This document shows positions 1-12,360 of a stretch of 64,000 nucleotides of DNA, piece after piece. Made by a program: the position numbers and the translations under genes. Each line of letters begins with the position of its first letter. Position 1 is the first letter of the stretch. The notes under the pieces were generated by a model. That model did not search any database, was not told where the DNA came from, and was given only the letters and a program-made list of their open reading frames with translations. The DNA is taken from contig NC_132914.1 of assembly GCF_047675955.1 (NCBI RefSeq), positions 38,242,521 to 38,306,520 of the forward strand, given 5' to 3'. The DNA comes from Chlorocebus sabaeus. Its lineage: Eukaryota > Chordata > Mammalia > Primates > Cercopithecidae.

Positions 1-941
1 TATAATCATAGTTTGGCAGGATATATTTTAGCTAAATTATGAAAGCTTTTCATAGATGAGCGCAGTTCAAAGCAATCTGATTCTGGTTTCTGTTTCTGCC
101 ATTGTTATGAGGACTCTTTTACACTGGAAGAGTAAATCTCCCCAAACAGGTGTCATTCTGGAGCAAACTGAAAGAGTTTGAGCTTGGAATATAGTCAGGA
201 TTCCTAAGATCTTCTGGATCATGTGTCTTTCTCTTGAAAAGCCTTCAGACCAAAGTGTGTTCTCTTTCTATATCCTATCCTAGGCCATAGCCCTACCATA
301 TCTAAAAGTGACCTGCTTTGGAGATATGGCTGATCAGTACAGGTATATGGAAGAAATTATCTGTGAACTTATAATACTGGGAGTACCACACACCAAAACA
401 GTGACAAAGTCAAACAAGCAACATATGCAAGTATACTAGAATTGGAAGTAATTGGAAATCATTTGAAGTATTTATGTACAAGAGTATAGCCTGAGACCAA
501 AAGAAAACCATGGTTTAGGAAAATTGTAAGAAGTTGTTATAATTGTACAGGATGATCATGGGAAGCTATGTATCTCAGTTTGTCTACCTAAGATGGGCAT
601 CCTGGGAGGATGACAGGTGAACTTGTCATGTATGTATCCTAATTGGGAAAAGTAATAAGGAATTATCTGAATGATTAGGCTTTGAAGTTTAAGACCATTA
701 GGAATTCAAAATATTTGAGAAGAAAAGTCTGACAATGATCAATAAGTTATTTAGTTAACAACACTGTGGGCAGCTACAATATGGTTTCAGCTACAATGTG
801 GCAGCTACAATATTTCAGTTGATTCCCATGCTATCTATCAAAATAAAATAAAATTTGAAAGTCTTTCTTATACTTGCATTTCTGATATTTTCATACAAAG
901 TGCCATTGTTTGAGAATAAAATGTCAAATTCTCTATTCTCA
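1..941. other. No recognised feature
   Basis: AT-rich sequence with no repeat family, exon or RNA that I can recognise. Open frames here are short and have no protein-like composition. Confidence 0.5.
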
Positions 942-1048
942 GGAGGATGACATGGAGGGATCACTTGAGGACAGGAGTTTGAGGCCAGCCTGGGCCACAC
1001 AGTGAGATTCCATCTAAGAAAAAACAAAGAAGCAAACAAAAAAAACAC
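942..1048 (+). mobile_element. Alu left-monomer remnant
   Basis: A 5'-truncated piece of an Alu-type SINE, a non-autonomous 7SL-derived retroposon. The core 'ggccagcctgggccacac' followed by 'agtgagattccatct' matches the Alu left arm, and an A-rich tail with interspersed G and C follows. The first ~50 bp of a normal Alu are absent. The short monomer form and divergence suggest an old Alu or a free left Alu monomer. The 78-residue frame on the reverse strand here is the usual frame seen across antisense Alu and is not a gene. Confidence 0.75.
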
Positions 1049-1136
1049 CAATCCTCATTTCAAGGTTCATCTCAAAAATCCATGAATCAAAAGAGGAGGC
1101 TTAATTTAAGGAGGGGTTAAGGCATTCTATGCAAGC

Positions 1137-1139
<3 letters not shown>

Positions 1140-1165
<26 letters not shown>
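1140..1165. repeat. Poly-T tract, 26 bp
   Basis: Uninterrupted T run. No recognisable retroposon body is joined to it on the right, so it may be the tail of a decayed reverse insertion or a slippage product. Confidence 0.85.
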
Positions 1166-1167
<2 letters not shown>

Positions 1168-4100
1168 GAGGTTCAAGGTTTGTTGAGTAGGAAGGTATGT
1201 TGTGGCTCCTGGAATGACTGCCCACACCAAAGGGTAGAATTTTCTTTTTAAAAGAATTTTATGCAAAAATGATGAAAATCTTTTTTTAATCTCTAAGGGT
1301 GATATGACTCATTAATATATCAGGCTTTCTTTTACACTAGACAGCAATCACATGCTCACTACTAGTTACCTCTGTTAGCAAGAGGTATCTCATCCATAAG
1401 CAGCTAATAATGGGAACCAAATAGATGAAGTAAATTGGACGTGAAACAAATATAAGACCCTCGAAATGTAAGTGATCAGCAAAGAGAATAATGCATCTTG
1501 GGACATAAGCTGTGACTATATTAGACCTTCAAAACCGTATTTGCACAGATAGGTAAAGTGCTAGGAACAGGTGAACTCACAACCATGTCTGTGGGACAAA
1601 ACGCCTCAGATGAGATAAAGAGTGAAATCAGAAGAAGAGAGATTTTAAGTAAGCCACCAGAAGACACAATAGCACTGCGTCTCACACTTGGGTCTCTGTC
1701 TCATTGGACATCTGTCTTGATCACTCAAATAGAAAATTTAAATCTCGGTTCAGGCTGGGCCATTAATCCTGGTCCCAGTCCTCCGTTGAGTATGTGTCAG
1801 AGATCCCTGGGTAAACTTTCCTCTCTTTTCCTAAGGGTTCCATGGGAGACAAATATTTCTTCTCCATGTATTAGGAACAAATTTAAATGTGGTACACATT
1901 TTGTTATTTTATTATCTTGTATGGGCTAACAGGAAGGTTAGTCATTGTTAAATTTCTGCCTCCTATTACATTTCATCATTAATCAATTTTTTTCTAACCA
2001 ATATCTGGGTTGAAATGAGTCACCAAAGTAAAAAACTGGGACATAAAAACCCAAAAGCAACATGATCAAGTGAATATAGCAGAATAAAAGGCCCTAAATT
2101 TAATTGCCTCTGTGTGTACACTGTGTCTTCTCAATTGTTCTCTGTTATAGTCAGAATGGATCCTTATTGATTTATTTAATGCCTGTTTACATTTCAGTTT
2201 CTGCATCTGATCACAAATTTTCTCTGGAGAAAATAATGCTAGAATGCAATGTTAATTATCAAGGTAACTGAGATTTGGCAATTTAATGCCCTCTTTCTGT
2301 TCTCTTCCTTCTATTAATTTTTTATTAGTCATCTTGAGAGAATAAATATTTTTAGAATACTACTTGAATGTAATTTTGTCTTGTCACATGAGAAATTGTT
2401 AATTTTTGAAGTTTAATTTTGTTACATAATAATAATTTGAGTGAAACAATCACCTATTACCTATTTATCTATATGCACACATATTTTTTAAAAGTTCCAA
2501 TAATAGTGTTGTACATCATAAAGTGGGACAAATTTGGCAGTGATATTAAAGTACTGTAGTTCTATTTGAAGTATTAATTTCTAATAGAAGTTGATAATGC
2601 TGAATAAGATGGTGTTTTGGATATGAACCATTAACAGGCTTTGAAAAATAATAAAAAGGTCAAACCCTTTTAGATTAAATGTATTTGCTGATTTTATAAA
2701 TGTAATTTATGAATATGCCAAACCTTATATAATGGTCAAAGCAACAATTTAAAACTTCTCAGGGATTAAAATGAACTGATCTTCTATAGAACAAATTAAA
2801 AATTTTTGCTAAAAGTAAAAATATTTTAATCTTTGAGTTAACTATAATTTCATAATTACTGATTTGTAGATATCCACTTTGGATCATTTCTAGTGTAGTT
2901 ACTAGCTGAGGTCTGTATAACACTGAAGTTTGCTAGAGGGACAATTGGAATGGTGCATATTTGAGGAAAATTTAGGAAAATTGTGTTAACCAAGTAAATG
3001 GAGGTGTAGGGACTTATTCTGTTGATAAGAGAAAGTGATTTTTCCAACTTCATAACTGATCCCCTAATTCCAGTGTTCTCTACTTGAAAAATAATGGGCT
3101 GCATTTTATAATATCATAGTTGAGTGAAAGAATCCACAATCTATATGGGGTAGCCAAATAAAAAAAATTAAAATGACACACTAGAATGATCTAGTTTTTC
3201 CAAGGTATAAAATGATGCCTTAATCCTAACAGAGGACATAGAGGAAGGGTGTGCATGCTGTTGCCAGAAGACATTAAGGACATAAATATGACAGTATTTA
3301 TGATAGAATAAAGGAATAAAGGAATAAAGAAAAGAGGAGAGAAGTTGGTTTTGGGGTTTCTTCTATAGCAAAAGGGAAGTTTTCAAGTGAATATAAGTAA
3401 GAATATAAACTGTTTTTAGAGAACAAAGTGAATTTGGTCTCTATTTTGCTTTTAAAGTACCAGTGGGAGCTCAACTTCATTTATTCTATAGGACATAGAA
3501 AGTTGAGTGAAGAAAAGAGTTAAAGACTGAGTCCTAGCTCCACTGAATATATTTATTAAAGATTTTAGAGTGGGTGATTTTTCCGAAAGAATTAGTATAA
3601 AAATAGAAGAACATAGAGCTGGCATTTTAAACATAATTATCAGATGAACAGTTTTGAATAAAATATAGCTGTGTAAGATTAAAAAATATATGTGAGAAGA
3701 TGCAAGCTGAACACCAGTCTTGCCTCCCATGCCTGACTCAAAAATCTCAAAAGATTTTGTGTGTTTTGAATTTGTTTTTTGTTAGTTTGTTTGACATTGA
3801 AATGTTGAGTTCTACAAAGTGAGTAAAGTAGATAAAAGGCTGATCACCAAACTCCCTTAATAATGCAAATTACATAGAACACAACTCTAGTAAACATCAA
3901 TTTCAATATGTTATTGACAATGTGACTTCTCTTACCTTAAGCATTTTCTTTCATATGGTATTATCATCATTACATTAACAATGTTTCAGGTAAAATATGA
4001 TTTAAAACAACTTGTATTTTAGAATCACAACACTCCTTCACTCATTGTTGTGTGAAACATGTAAATCAGGTAATAAAAAAACAAAAAGATGAATAAAGAA

Positions 4101-5379
4101 GGAAAACTCTTCTTATGCTAGAAATTTGTTTTGAGAGATGTCATTCATTAATGCTGAGATAAATATTATAAAAATGAAAGACACCTTTTCTCAACATTAG
4201 TAAATAAAATATAGATGGAAATTATGTGTACAACATAGTTACAAATTTCTTACCAATGACTTTCTTTATACTGACCATCTTCACTTGTAGATAAAATTTG
4301 TCAATTTTATGCTAAATTTTGAGCTAACAGTAAAGAAAAATAGATACTCTCTTCAAGATTTCCACAGTATAGTTAAAAATATCAGATATGTAAACAAATT
4401 ATTACAGCATAGTGTAATCCCCTGCTACAGAAGCCCAAAGGGTGCTATTACTCATTTTGACTGGGTGGTTCAGGACTAGGGAAAATATGAATCTTTATCA
4501 AACTTCAAAAGGAAAATATAATTTCTGAATTTAGACCTGCATTTGTCTGGAGATGAGTCTTCATATGGCACTATCAATATATTTTTAGGAAGTGTGGATT
4601 TAAAATGTGAAACTTGCGCCTGTGGTCTGCTACTTACTTTCTCACACAGCAGTTCCTCCAGTAGTGGTACTTTAGTTAAATGCATTAAGAAGTTGAGTGG
4701 AAAAGCTATCACACTGGTAATTTTTTTATTTAAAGTAATGGAACTCATGTACAGGCAATGCAATGAATCACTTCAGTTTTTGAAGATAAACTGAGATAGT
4801 TTTAAAGCTTATATTGAGGGTTCTGTTTCTGGTAGGTTATAAAAGCAAAACTCTAAAATATGACTGTAAGAAACTTGTTTTTAAATGTTTTGCTGAGCGG
4901 GCTATAAAAGAAAGTACTCAAAAAGGATAAAGATGAAATGAAAGCAGGGACCCTGAGAGGCAAGCAAGTACCAAGCGGGAATGTAAGATAAATCCTGGCT
5001 TGCCCAAGACTGAAAGAAAAGCTCCCCAGAGAGCAGGATCCCAAAGGGCAATACTGTAAGAACAGGTTCTACAGGGTCAGGTTCTATACAGGAAATAAAC
5101 CTATCACTGGGAATATACATCAAAGAAATGTAATTACCCCCACCTTGTCACTGATTGGATTGGCACAAATCTGCCCTTAGAATTCAGAAATATAAGGTAG
5201 CCTTCACTCAGCTTTGGGGGCAGAATTCACCTGCATGGTCCAACAAACCTCATCCGATACCTTTGAGTGGTTACAGTCATGGGGTGGATGCAAAAGGAAT
5301 CCTTTGTAGTGTGAACCTAAATTCAAGGCATTTCCTAGATACAGTTCTAAGGGAATGAGTAAATCATCTAAAAATTATA
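1166..5379. other. Unrecognised AT-rich DNA
   Basis: About 4.2 kb with no element I can name. It includes a 123-residue open frame at 1558-1929 on the forward strand and overlapping forward and reverse frames near 4476-4794. None shows a known domain, and frames of this size are expected by chance. Decayed repeats could be present below what I can detect by eye. Confidence 0.45.
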
Positions 5380-5490
5380 AAATGTAAAAAATAAAATAGA
5401 CTGAAAGCTAATGAAAGCATGACAGAAGATCTAGACTTACAAAGATTTCAGATATTGGAAGTATCAGACACAGAAAAAAACTTTAGTATT
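5380..5490 (+). mobile_element. L1M/HAL1-like LINE fragment, left part
   Basis: The phrase 'cagatattggaagtatcaga' followed by 'cacag' is typical of the ORF1 region of old L1M/HAL1 LINEs. A second part of the same type and orientation lies at about 6545-6745. That suggests one old LINE split by the two LTRs between them. The family is assigned by eye only. Confidence 0.5.
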
Positions 5491-5491
5491 A

Positions 5492-5932
5492 TATTAATTT
5501 TCTTTTGCTGCCTGTAGTTCCATTTTGCATCACTATGAAGAAACACCTAGAGAAGGGTTAATTTATAAAGAAAAGAGGTTTAATTTGCTCATGGTTCTGT
5601 AGGCTGTACAGGAAGCATGGTGCCAGCATTTCCTCAGTTTCTGGTGGGGCCTCAGGAAGCTTTCACTCATAGTGGAAGGCAAAGTGGGAGCAGGCATGTC
5701 ATGTGGCAAGGAAGGGTGCGAGAGAGAAGGGGGAGGTACCATACTCTTTTAAACAACCAGATCTCACATGAACTAACTAAAGGAGACTCACTTATTGCCA
5801 TGGGGATGGTGCTATCATGTATGACGGATCTGCCCCCATGATCCAATCACCTTCCACCTGGCCTCACCTACAACACTGGGGATTACATTTTGACATGAGA
5901 TTCGGAAGGGATGAATATCCAAGCTACATCAC
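5492..5932 (-). mobile_element. MaLR LTR, MLT1A-like, reverse
   Basis: A nearly full-length LTR of the ERVL-MaLR group, read on the reverse strand. Diagnostic pieces in order are 'atttataaagaaaagaggtt', 'ggctgtacaggaagcatgg', 'cttttaaacaaccagatctc', 'ctgcccccatgatccaatca' and 'caacactggggattacattt'. It is a solitary LTR: no internal retroviral sequence is attached. It lies inside an older LINE and directly abuts a second, older MaLR LTR. The open frames inside it (5617-5841 and 5817-5999) come from the LTR. Confidence 0.85.
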
Positions 5933-5936
5933 TGAC

Positions 5937-6370
5937 ATAACAAGTTATCACGCACATTGTGTCTTACGACAACAGTTCTGTAAAAACATAGTTCTGTAGG
6001 TCAGAGGTCCAGTATGGGCATTAGCAAACTAAAACCAAGGTATTGTTAGGTTATATTTCTTTTCTGGAGACTCTATGGGAAAATCACTGTCTGACTCATT
6101 TGGGTTATTGGCAGAAGTCAGTTTTTGTGGTTGTAGGACTGAGTTCCTTATTTTCTTGCTGCTCTAGGTTGAGTGTTGCACCCAGCTTCTAAAGGCCACA
6201 GAATGCCTTTGTGTACCACCTCTTCATCTTCAAAGCCAGCAACAGCTGATTAAGTCCTTCTCGTATCACATCTCTCTCTAGCCTTTTCAGTCTAAGCTGG
6301 CAGTGTCTGTGGTGATATGAAATTCTCAAGAACTCTGTGAGTGTCTTGTGTATGTCACAAGGCTTTACTT
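5937..6370 (-). mobile_element. Older MLT1-type LTR, reverse
   Basis: A diverged MaLR LTR on the reverse strand. Recognisable pieces are 'agttctgtaggtcagaggtc', 'aaaccaaggtattgttaggt', 'tctggagactctatgggaaa', and 'cttctaaaggccacagaatg' followed by 'cctt' and 'catcttcaaagccagcaaca'. The right boundary is unclear. A short direct repeat of 'agttctgt' near 5975-6000 is a local duplication. The reverse 76-residue frame at 6189-6419 is an LTR artefact. Confidence 0.65.
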
Positions 6371-6544
6371 CATTAGATAAGAGGCATGTCCATGGATCTT
6401 TCCAAGGTGATCTCTTCATTTTTGGCTTCTGCTGAGATGGCTGAAGGGACTTATAAGGTAGAAGATATTTACAAAGTGGTTGCTTTGAATACTGTTAGTA
6501 GAATTATGGGCATTAGAGACTGTCCAATCTTGAGAACTGGAAAT

Positions 6545-6745
6545 CCAAGGGAAACTGAAGCAGGATAAATTAAAAGAAAATTATGCCTAAACACATAAAA
6601 ATGAAATGCAGGATACCAACAATAAAGAAGAACTGGAAGCAGCTAGAGAAACAAGGGGAAGCATCACTGAAGGAATGGCAATTAGACTGATAGATAACTT
6701 CTAAATTGCAACAGTGGAATCCAGAAGATACTAGAATGTGGGATC
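6545..6745 (+). mobile_element. L1M/HAL1-like LINE fragment, right part
   Basis: It resembles the C-terminal ORF1 region of old LINE-1 ('gcagctagagaaacaagggg', 'ggcaattagactgatagata', 'cagtggaatccagaagatac'). Orientation matches the piece at 5380-5490, so the two flank the LTR pair as parts of one interrupted LINE. No intact reading frame remains. Confidence 0.6.
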
Positions 6746-7675
6746 TGTCTAGAAGATTCCATCTCTCTGTGAATAGCTTCTATGTCATGCCGCTGACTTC
6801 CATCTTTCAGTTATATATTATTTAACTGGTCTTATTATCATATGTATTCCCTTGTCCTTTAAATTCAGTTTAGCACTTCTAGTATCTAATAAGTGAGTAT
6901 AAACGTGTGTCACATATTTAATTATTCATTTATTCAACCAATATTTGTCATCAGCTCACTATGATGTTCATTATAGGCCAGGATTTACTGGACTACTGGG
7001 GATATATTAAAAAATCTGCCTCTATATTAACATATTTATTTTTATCAATTTTTCCTGGTTTAGAAGTTGTAAGTATAAAGTCATACCTTTCTTCTTATTT
7101 GTAAGATAATCTCTCAATTGTTTATCACTTAAAAACCTTTATCTTTGTAACTTTTGTCTTATATAATTTTTGAACAATTCCATGGTCTCTCCTAATTGTT
7201 ACAGTTGACTCAGGACTTGGCAGCTATCATCAATCAGCAATAATTTGTTTAGCACCAAATGTGTGCTCACTACTCTGTTTAGCACTTTTGGGCACACGGG
7301 GAAAAGGGTTACAGTCCAGCTGTATCTTTCAGTGTCATTAGAGACTATTCATCATAATGCATGTTGGCAGACTCCCCTTTTTGTTATTTTTATTGCACAA
7401 TTGAATTATTTTGGATTTTTAATAATTTCTAGTTCCTCATCACTTATATTAGAACAAATTATAGAATAGATGTTTAAAGCTGTTGATTTTTCTGAGCATG
7501 ACTAATATAAGAAAATCTCATGACTTTTCATTTAATTTCTTCAAAACAAGAATTCCTTATTAAGTAAAAGTAAATCCAAGCAGTCACAGGGATTTAGTAC
7601 CTGAGATTCAATGAAGAATAAAGTAAAATAACTGTGAATTTTTCATAAAGCAAACATAAACTTTATTTTTTCTCA
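6746..7675. other. Mostly unrecognised; MIR/L2-like scrap
   Basis: A stretch at about 6925-7010 has the old-repeat pattern 'attcatttattcaaccaata' followed by 'ttactggactactgggga', as seen in L2/MIR-type elements. I see nothing else. Confidence 0.4.
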
Positions 7676-7751
7676 GAATTACACAATGACATTCATCTGG
7701 AATTTAGGAAAACATTTTGCTAAATTCTAGATGAATGTCATTGTATAATTC
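7676..7751. repeat. 76-bp near-perfect inverted repeat (hairpin)
   Basis: Arms 7676-7707 and 7720-7751 are 32 nt each and are reverse complements with two mismatches, around a 12-nt centre that is itself A-run/T-run symmetrical. The core arm is 'acaatgacattcatctggaa' and continues to 7707. The next 40 bases partly repeat the second arm again in direct orientation. The shape fits a MITE-like transposon or an inverted-duplication mutation. I do not recognise the family. Confidence 0.85.
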
Positions 7752-7847
7752 ATCTAGAATTTAACATTTTGCTGAATTTAATAATTTATTAAATTTTGCT
7801 GGATGTATAATTTTATCTGGAAAATATGTAATGTGGCATCTCTTATG

Positions 7848-7962
7848 TAGAGGATAGAATATTAGTGTTAAGCAGAATTGGTTTGAACCCTGGCTTTGCA
7901 AATCACTAGCTAATGCTTAGGCAAACTATGTATCTCCCTGGAGCCTCATCTCACTATTAAAA
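7848..7962 (+). mobile_element. MIR SINE fragment
   Basis: Old mammalian tRNA-derived SINE. The order 'ttggtttgaaccctggcttt', 'aatcactagc', 'ggcaaactatgtatctccct' and 'gagcctcatctcac' follows the MIR core and 3' region. It is diverged and lacks its 3' end. Confidence 0.7.
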
Positions 7963-8789
7963 ATAATAATAATAAAAAAACTAGAATCCAAATGCGGTCT
8001 TTTTTATTTCGAATTATATAAGTCTCAACTTGGCATGACCATATTTCAGAAAGTCCAGTGTCTCCTCCCACTGTCCAAGATTCCTGGAGAATTGCTCCAT
8101 CTAATGTAATCTGCCCTGCTTCCAAATCCCAGGCTGACAGACAACCAGGAAGTTCATCCACTGATTTCTGTCACTACACACACGGCCGCTATGGAGAAAT
8201 AGTTCCCAGCACATCCTAACTGGTGATTTAGCATGCTACTGAAATGGATTCCTCAACACTTACAAGCTTCATGATTCCAACTGTCATATACAAGCACCTC
8301 AGCCAGTGTTCCTAAATGTCCACCATGATGCAGTAGCCAGGACAGGAAAGGCTGCCAGCTTCAGCCCTTCTGTAGGAACCTCAAAACCACAGTTGTGAGC
8401 CTGGCCAGGCTCTCCTTTGCCTCATGGTGACCTATTTGGGGCTCCTGATAGCCTTTCCTGACAGCAGCCTCAGTCAAGAACAGAAATACTTCAAAGAGGT
8501 TCTGGTAGCATTAAAATCACAAAAGGATCCTTCTCCAACAACCCCAAATGACCCCTTGGAAAACTTGCTAACACCTCTGTGACCCACTCTTGAGGAGGCT
8601 TGAGTCAGCCATAATTTAGCAGATCATAAAAGGTCCTATTATTACCTCCCCCCAGGGAACTAGATACCTCCTAGGTAACTAGAGGCAAGTAAAGTGACTC
8701 TTCAAAATAAAGTTCTTTCTAGGTTTCAGTTCACTAGCGAAGCTTCTCTATCTTTTATGTTCTGCCTCATCACATACATCATACATTGT
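7963..8789. other. Unrecognised, locally GC-richer stretch
   Basis: Base composition from about 8040 to 8640 is visibly less AT-rich than the flanks. No repeat family, splice-bounded open frame or RNA was recognised. Confidence 0.4.
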
Positions 8790-8878
8790 GCTATTGTTAG
8801 GATTAATGAGATAACATATGTAAAGTGTCTGTCAATAACCACTACATAGTAGATGCTTTATACATGTTAATTTTCTCT
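8790..8878 (+). mobile_element. MIR 3' fragment
   Basis: 'gttaggattaatgagataac' followed by 'atatgtaaagtgtctgtca' and 'catagtagatgctttatac' matches the 3' end of MIR. Confidence 0.6.
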
Positions 8879-11800
8879 CTTGTTCGATATTCTTAATTTT
8901 TAGTTTTGATCTTTATTGCTATTTTTCATTTTTACTATATCCCACATGAGATTATAAAATCTATAGAGGAAAGGAGTTATGTCTTATATATCTTTCACAT
9001 CCACAGATTATTTAGTATAATTCCTTGCAGCTATATATTAACTGCTATATAATTATTATTTCAGTGATTACTTTGAGGTTGATTTTTTCCATATGTAGAT
9101 AATAAAATGTGCTTTTTAAATTTCTTTGTGTGACTTTCTGCTATGAATGGTATTATTCTGAGAAGAAGCTTGGCAAGGAAAGCAGATGAATTTCTAATCC
9201 AACTATTTGCATTTTGATAACTGAATCACTCATCAGTCAATAACACTTAAATTGCTTAGAAATGTTCTTGAACACTTGAAATAATGGGTTCCCTTCTTTC
9301 TCAGAAATGGTGAGGCAAGAATACATTTGTAAGAGGCATACTGTTGCAATGAAAACAACCTAAAGAAACTGAAATTTGAATTTTGAATCTCCACTGACAC
9401 TGGCAAGGGCATAGGCAAGTCATTTAGTGATCCTCATTTGGCAAAAAGGGAATGACAATGAAAAGATCATTATAAAGATTACAGGAGATACATGCATACT
9501 GCCCTATGATAGGAACTCTTTAATTTAAAAATACACACACATGTTGAAAAAGTTGGAAAATAAGAGAAATAACTCATAATCTCATATCTCATGGATAAGC
9601 TTTTGTTAACGTTTTGAGATATTTTGAGTTCATATATACAAAAATTTTAATATCCTATTTTTTACTTCATGTTTCATTGTGTTGAATTTTGAAATTTTCC
9701 ATGCTGTAAATTCTTCAAAAATATTATTTTAGTACTATACTTTATATAATGTGAACATTTCGCATGGTTGCCTTAAATTTTTTCTATTGTTTAACTTAAA
9801 ATAATTGTATTATTATCTTTGTAAAGTTTCCATATTTCTGTATAATTCCTTGGAAAATATGATGGGAACATGTGGAAGATTCTTACTTTTTAGATTTACG
9901 CCTTTGACATCTGCTAACTTAACATTTCTTCTTTCATCTAATCTTGATATACCTCCACAGACCTGTGACTGATATAAATCTATTATTTTGCTGATATTCC
10001 CACATGTGTGCTGCCCAGGGCTAGTGTTAACAGCATGCACTTCGTCTATATTGAGGAATTCTAGCTGCTGCATGCCCCTCTGCTTCCTTCTAGCTGCAAA
10101 TTCTACTACACAGAAAGACTTGTGCAATACGTGTGACTCCTGCTCTTAAGGCCCAGACCCAATTGGCCTTTGAGATTTGTCACATCCAGCTGATGCTCCT
10201 TGCTGCCTCTAAAAGGGAACACAGATGAACTTCAGGAGTCAGGGAATCTCCCCAACTTCCTGTGGTGGGCAGTGTTATGGATAAGAAGTCACATGCCCAA
10301 CTTGACCCAGTGAGCTGTTACCATCTTTATGATATGATCACTTCATTCTACCAGAAGAGCTCTTAGAAAACTTGACCCCTAGATTAGAGCTTTCAATTAA
10401 CACCTATGGAGAATTTAAGTGAATAGGCATTAGGAATTTTCTCTGCGCATCACTATCTCCCTTAGAAAAATAGACTGCTTTGTCCTCTTCTTCCTTCCTG
10501 AATGTATCTCCTTACCTTCTAACTGCTGTCCAGACTTTGGGCCCTGGCAGCACTGAAAATACCAGGGATTCTGCTGCTCAGTAAACTTCAGGCAAGAAGG
10601 GTATACAGCATCCCTCATTCAAAACTACTTTCCAATCTTAAGGGAGAATTTTCTGTCCACATCTCCTGTCCCACCACCAACCAACACAAGAAAGGGTGCA
10701 ATGTGAATTTTTATTTCTCCATACATTCTTCTCTCCAAGTCTCTTTCTGAAGCCCTTTTATAAATTCTTTCCATGTTAAAAGATCCCCCAAAGCTAGTTC
10801 TACCTGACCCCCAAAGCTAGTTCTACCTGATTCACATCAATGACCTTAACTCAAACTCAAGTAAGTCACTTTAATAATTAAGGTCTGGGCTTTTATTCTC
10901 AGTCAGCCAAGGATTGCCTTCATAGAATCCCTGCCTTTTAGTCTCAGCCACAGTTTGTAAAAGAGAGGCTTTCCAGTAGTCTATGGCTGGGGTTAGGAAA
11001 GAACACTTTCCTCAGATCCTTTATTTCATATTCTTTCAGCAATTTTATTATTACTTGTTTTGGTTAGCGTTAATAACTACCCTTTTTAAGTGCTCTGTTT
11101 CACAAATTTAGTATTTGCACACATTGATGCCTATGATAGTTATTTAGTTTGTCACCTTTTTTTGTTTTATATTTTAGCAAATGAAAAGAGACTCGCTTTT
11201 AACGTGGCACCAGTTACCTTTGATTTTGGTTAATCCATGTCATTGTCTTATTTCCAGAGATGGTTTATCACCTTGTTCCTGACAATATGTATAGGTAGAG
11301 TAATTGCTCACCTCGATTACCAAAATATGTACCAAATTCTCTACTACGGTCTAAAATTTCCATGGTTAAATTTACCATTTAAATTGTTCTTTGTAACCAA
11401 AGTTGGATCATTTTCTCTACTAGAACAGTTAAAATACATGTGGGCACTGAATTTTTCTTTTGATGAAGGGATGTTGATTCCATTTTCAGACTAGCTTGGG
11501 AATAAATTTGGGTGGAACTAAGAAATACACGTAGACTATTTCTTTAAATATTGTAGTCATATACCTATATTTCATTACTACAATGTCTACAATGTTCATT
11601 CACATGTATAATCATTTTTAACCTTCACAAAAAACTGAATTATGTAGCTTGTGCACAGAGCTAATAAACAGTAGAAACTACAAGATAATGTAGATACCAC
11701 TTTGTTAGGATATGCAAAAATGGTCTCCAAAAATATACTACATGTAAGAAAGTATCCTACCCACATCTTCCCACTGAGCACTGGAAATGATGTCTGACTG

Positions 11801-12194
11801 CATGATATTTCAATGATTGGCAGAGATGTTTATATTGATGTAAATAAAATAAGGGCTCAAACTCCTGAAGATGTATTCTGATCCATCTACACATGTTTCA
11901 GAGTACTTGCTATGTGCTCAGCACTCTTCAGAGTTTTATGGGCCATTCAAAAGAACACAGTGCGGTTCTATTTATCAAATAGCTTATAATCTATGCAAGG
12001 AAATCAAATTAACCTGATGAATTATTCCAAAAATAATCAAGAATTCATAGAGAAAAATTAATATTAGGGTTTGGAGCACTGATCAACTAGGAACTCCAAG
12101 AATGCAAAGAACAATAGGGGCTGGAGTCCTCAGAGGATGATTCCTTGAGGAAATAACACATGAGTTGAGCTTTGGGGAGAAATAGGACCCAGTA
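8879..12194. other. Unrecognised DNA with one small tandem duplication
   Basis: About 3.3 kb in which I name no repeat. Open frames such as the reverse 104-residue frame at 9813-10127 and the forward 85-residue frame at 11237-11494 show no family features. A perfect 23-bp tandem duplication lies at 10785-10830. Undetected old LTR or L2 sequence is likely. Confidence 0.4.
10785..10830. repeat. Perfect 23-bp tandem duplication
   Basis: Two adjacent identical 23-bp units (10785-10807 and 10808-10830), each 'cccccaaagctagttctacc' plus 'tga'. Identity suggests a recent slippage or duplication event. Confidence 0.9.
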
Positions 12195-12360
12195 GCACCC
12201 ACATCTCAGCTCCTCCACTCACTTTTTAATTGTCTTTGGAATGTTACCTCAACTCCTTGAACCACACATGTTGACAGTGGTAAAATGAGGAGGCAGTGCT
12301 TACTTTACTTATTGTGACTGTTAAGTAAGAAGTTTTATAGAAAATACAAGTGCTTGATAA
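12195..12360 (+). mobile_element. MIR SINE, diverged
   Basis: 'cagctcctccactcactttt', 'ttgaaccacacatg', 'gtaaaatgaggaggcagtgc' and 'acaagtgcttgataac' follow MIR core to 3' end order. There is no internal coding potential. Confidence 0.55.

Noticed and set aside
5617..5999. Forward frames of 74 and 60 residues
   Set aside because: They fall inside the reverse MaLR LTR at 5492-5932 and its junction.
9813..10127. Reverse 104-residue frame as a novel gene
   Set aside because: No domain, promoter, splice or conservation evidence is visible; length is within chance expectation for 64 kb.
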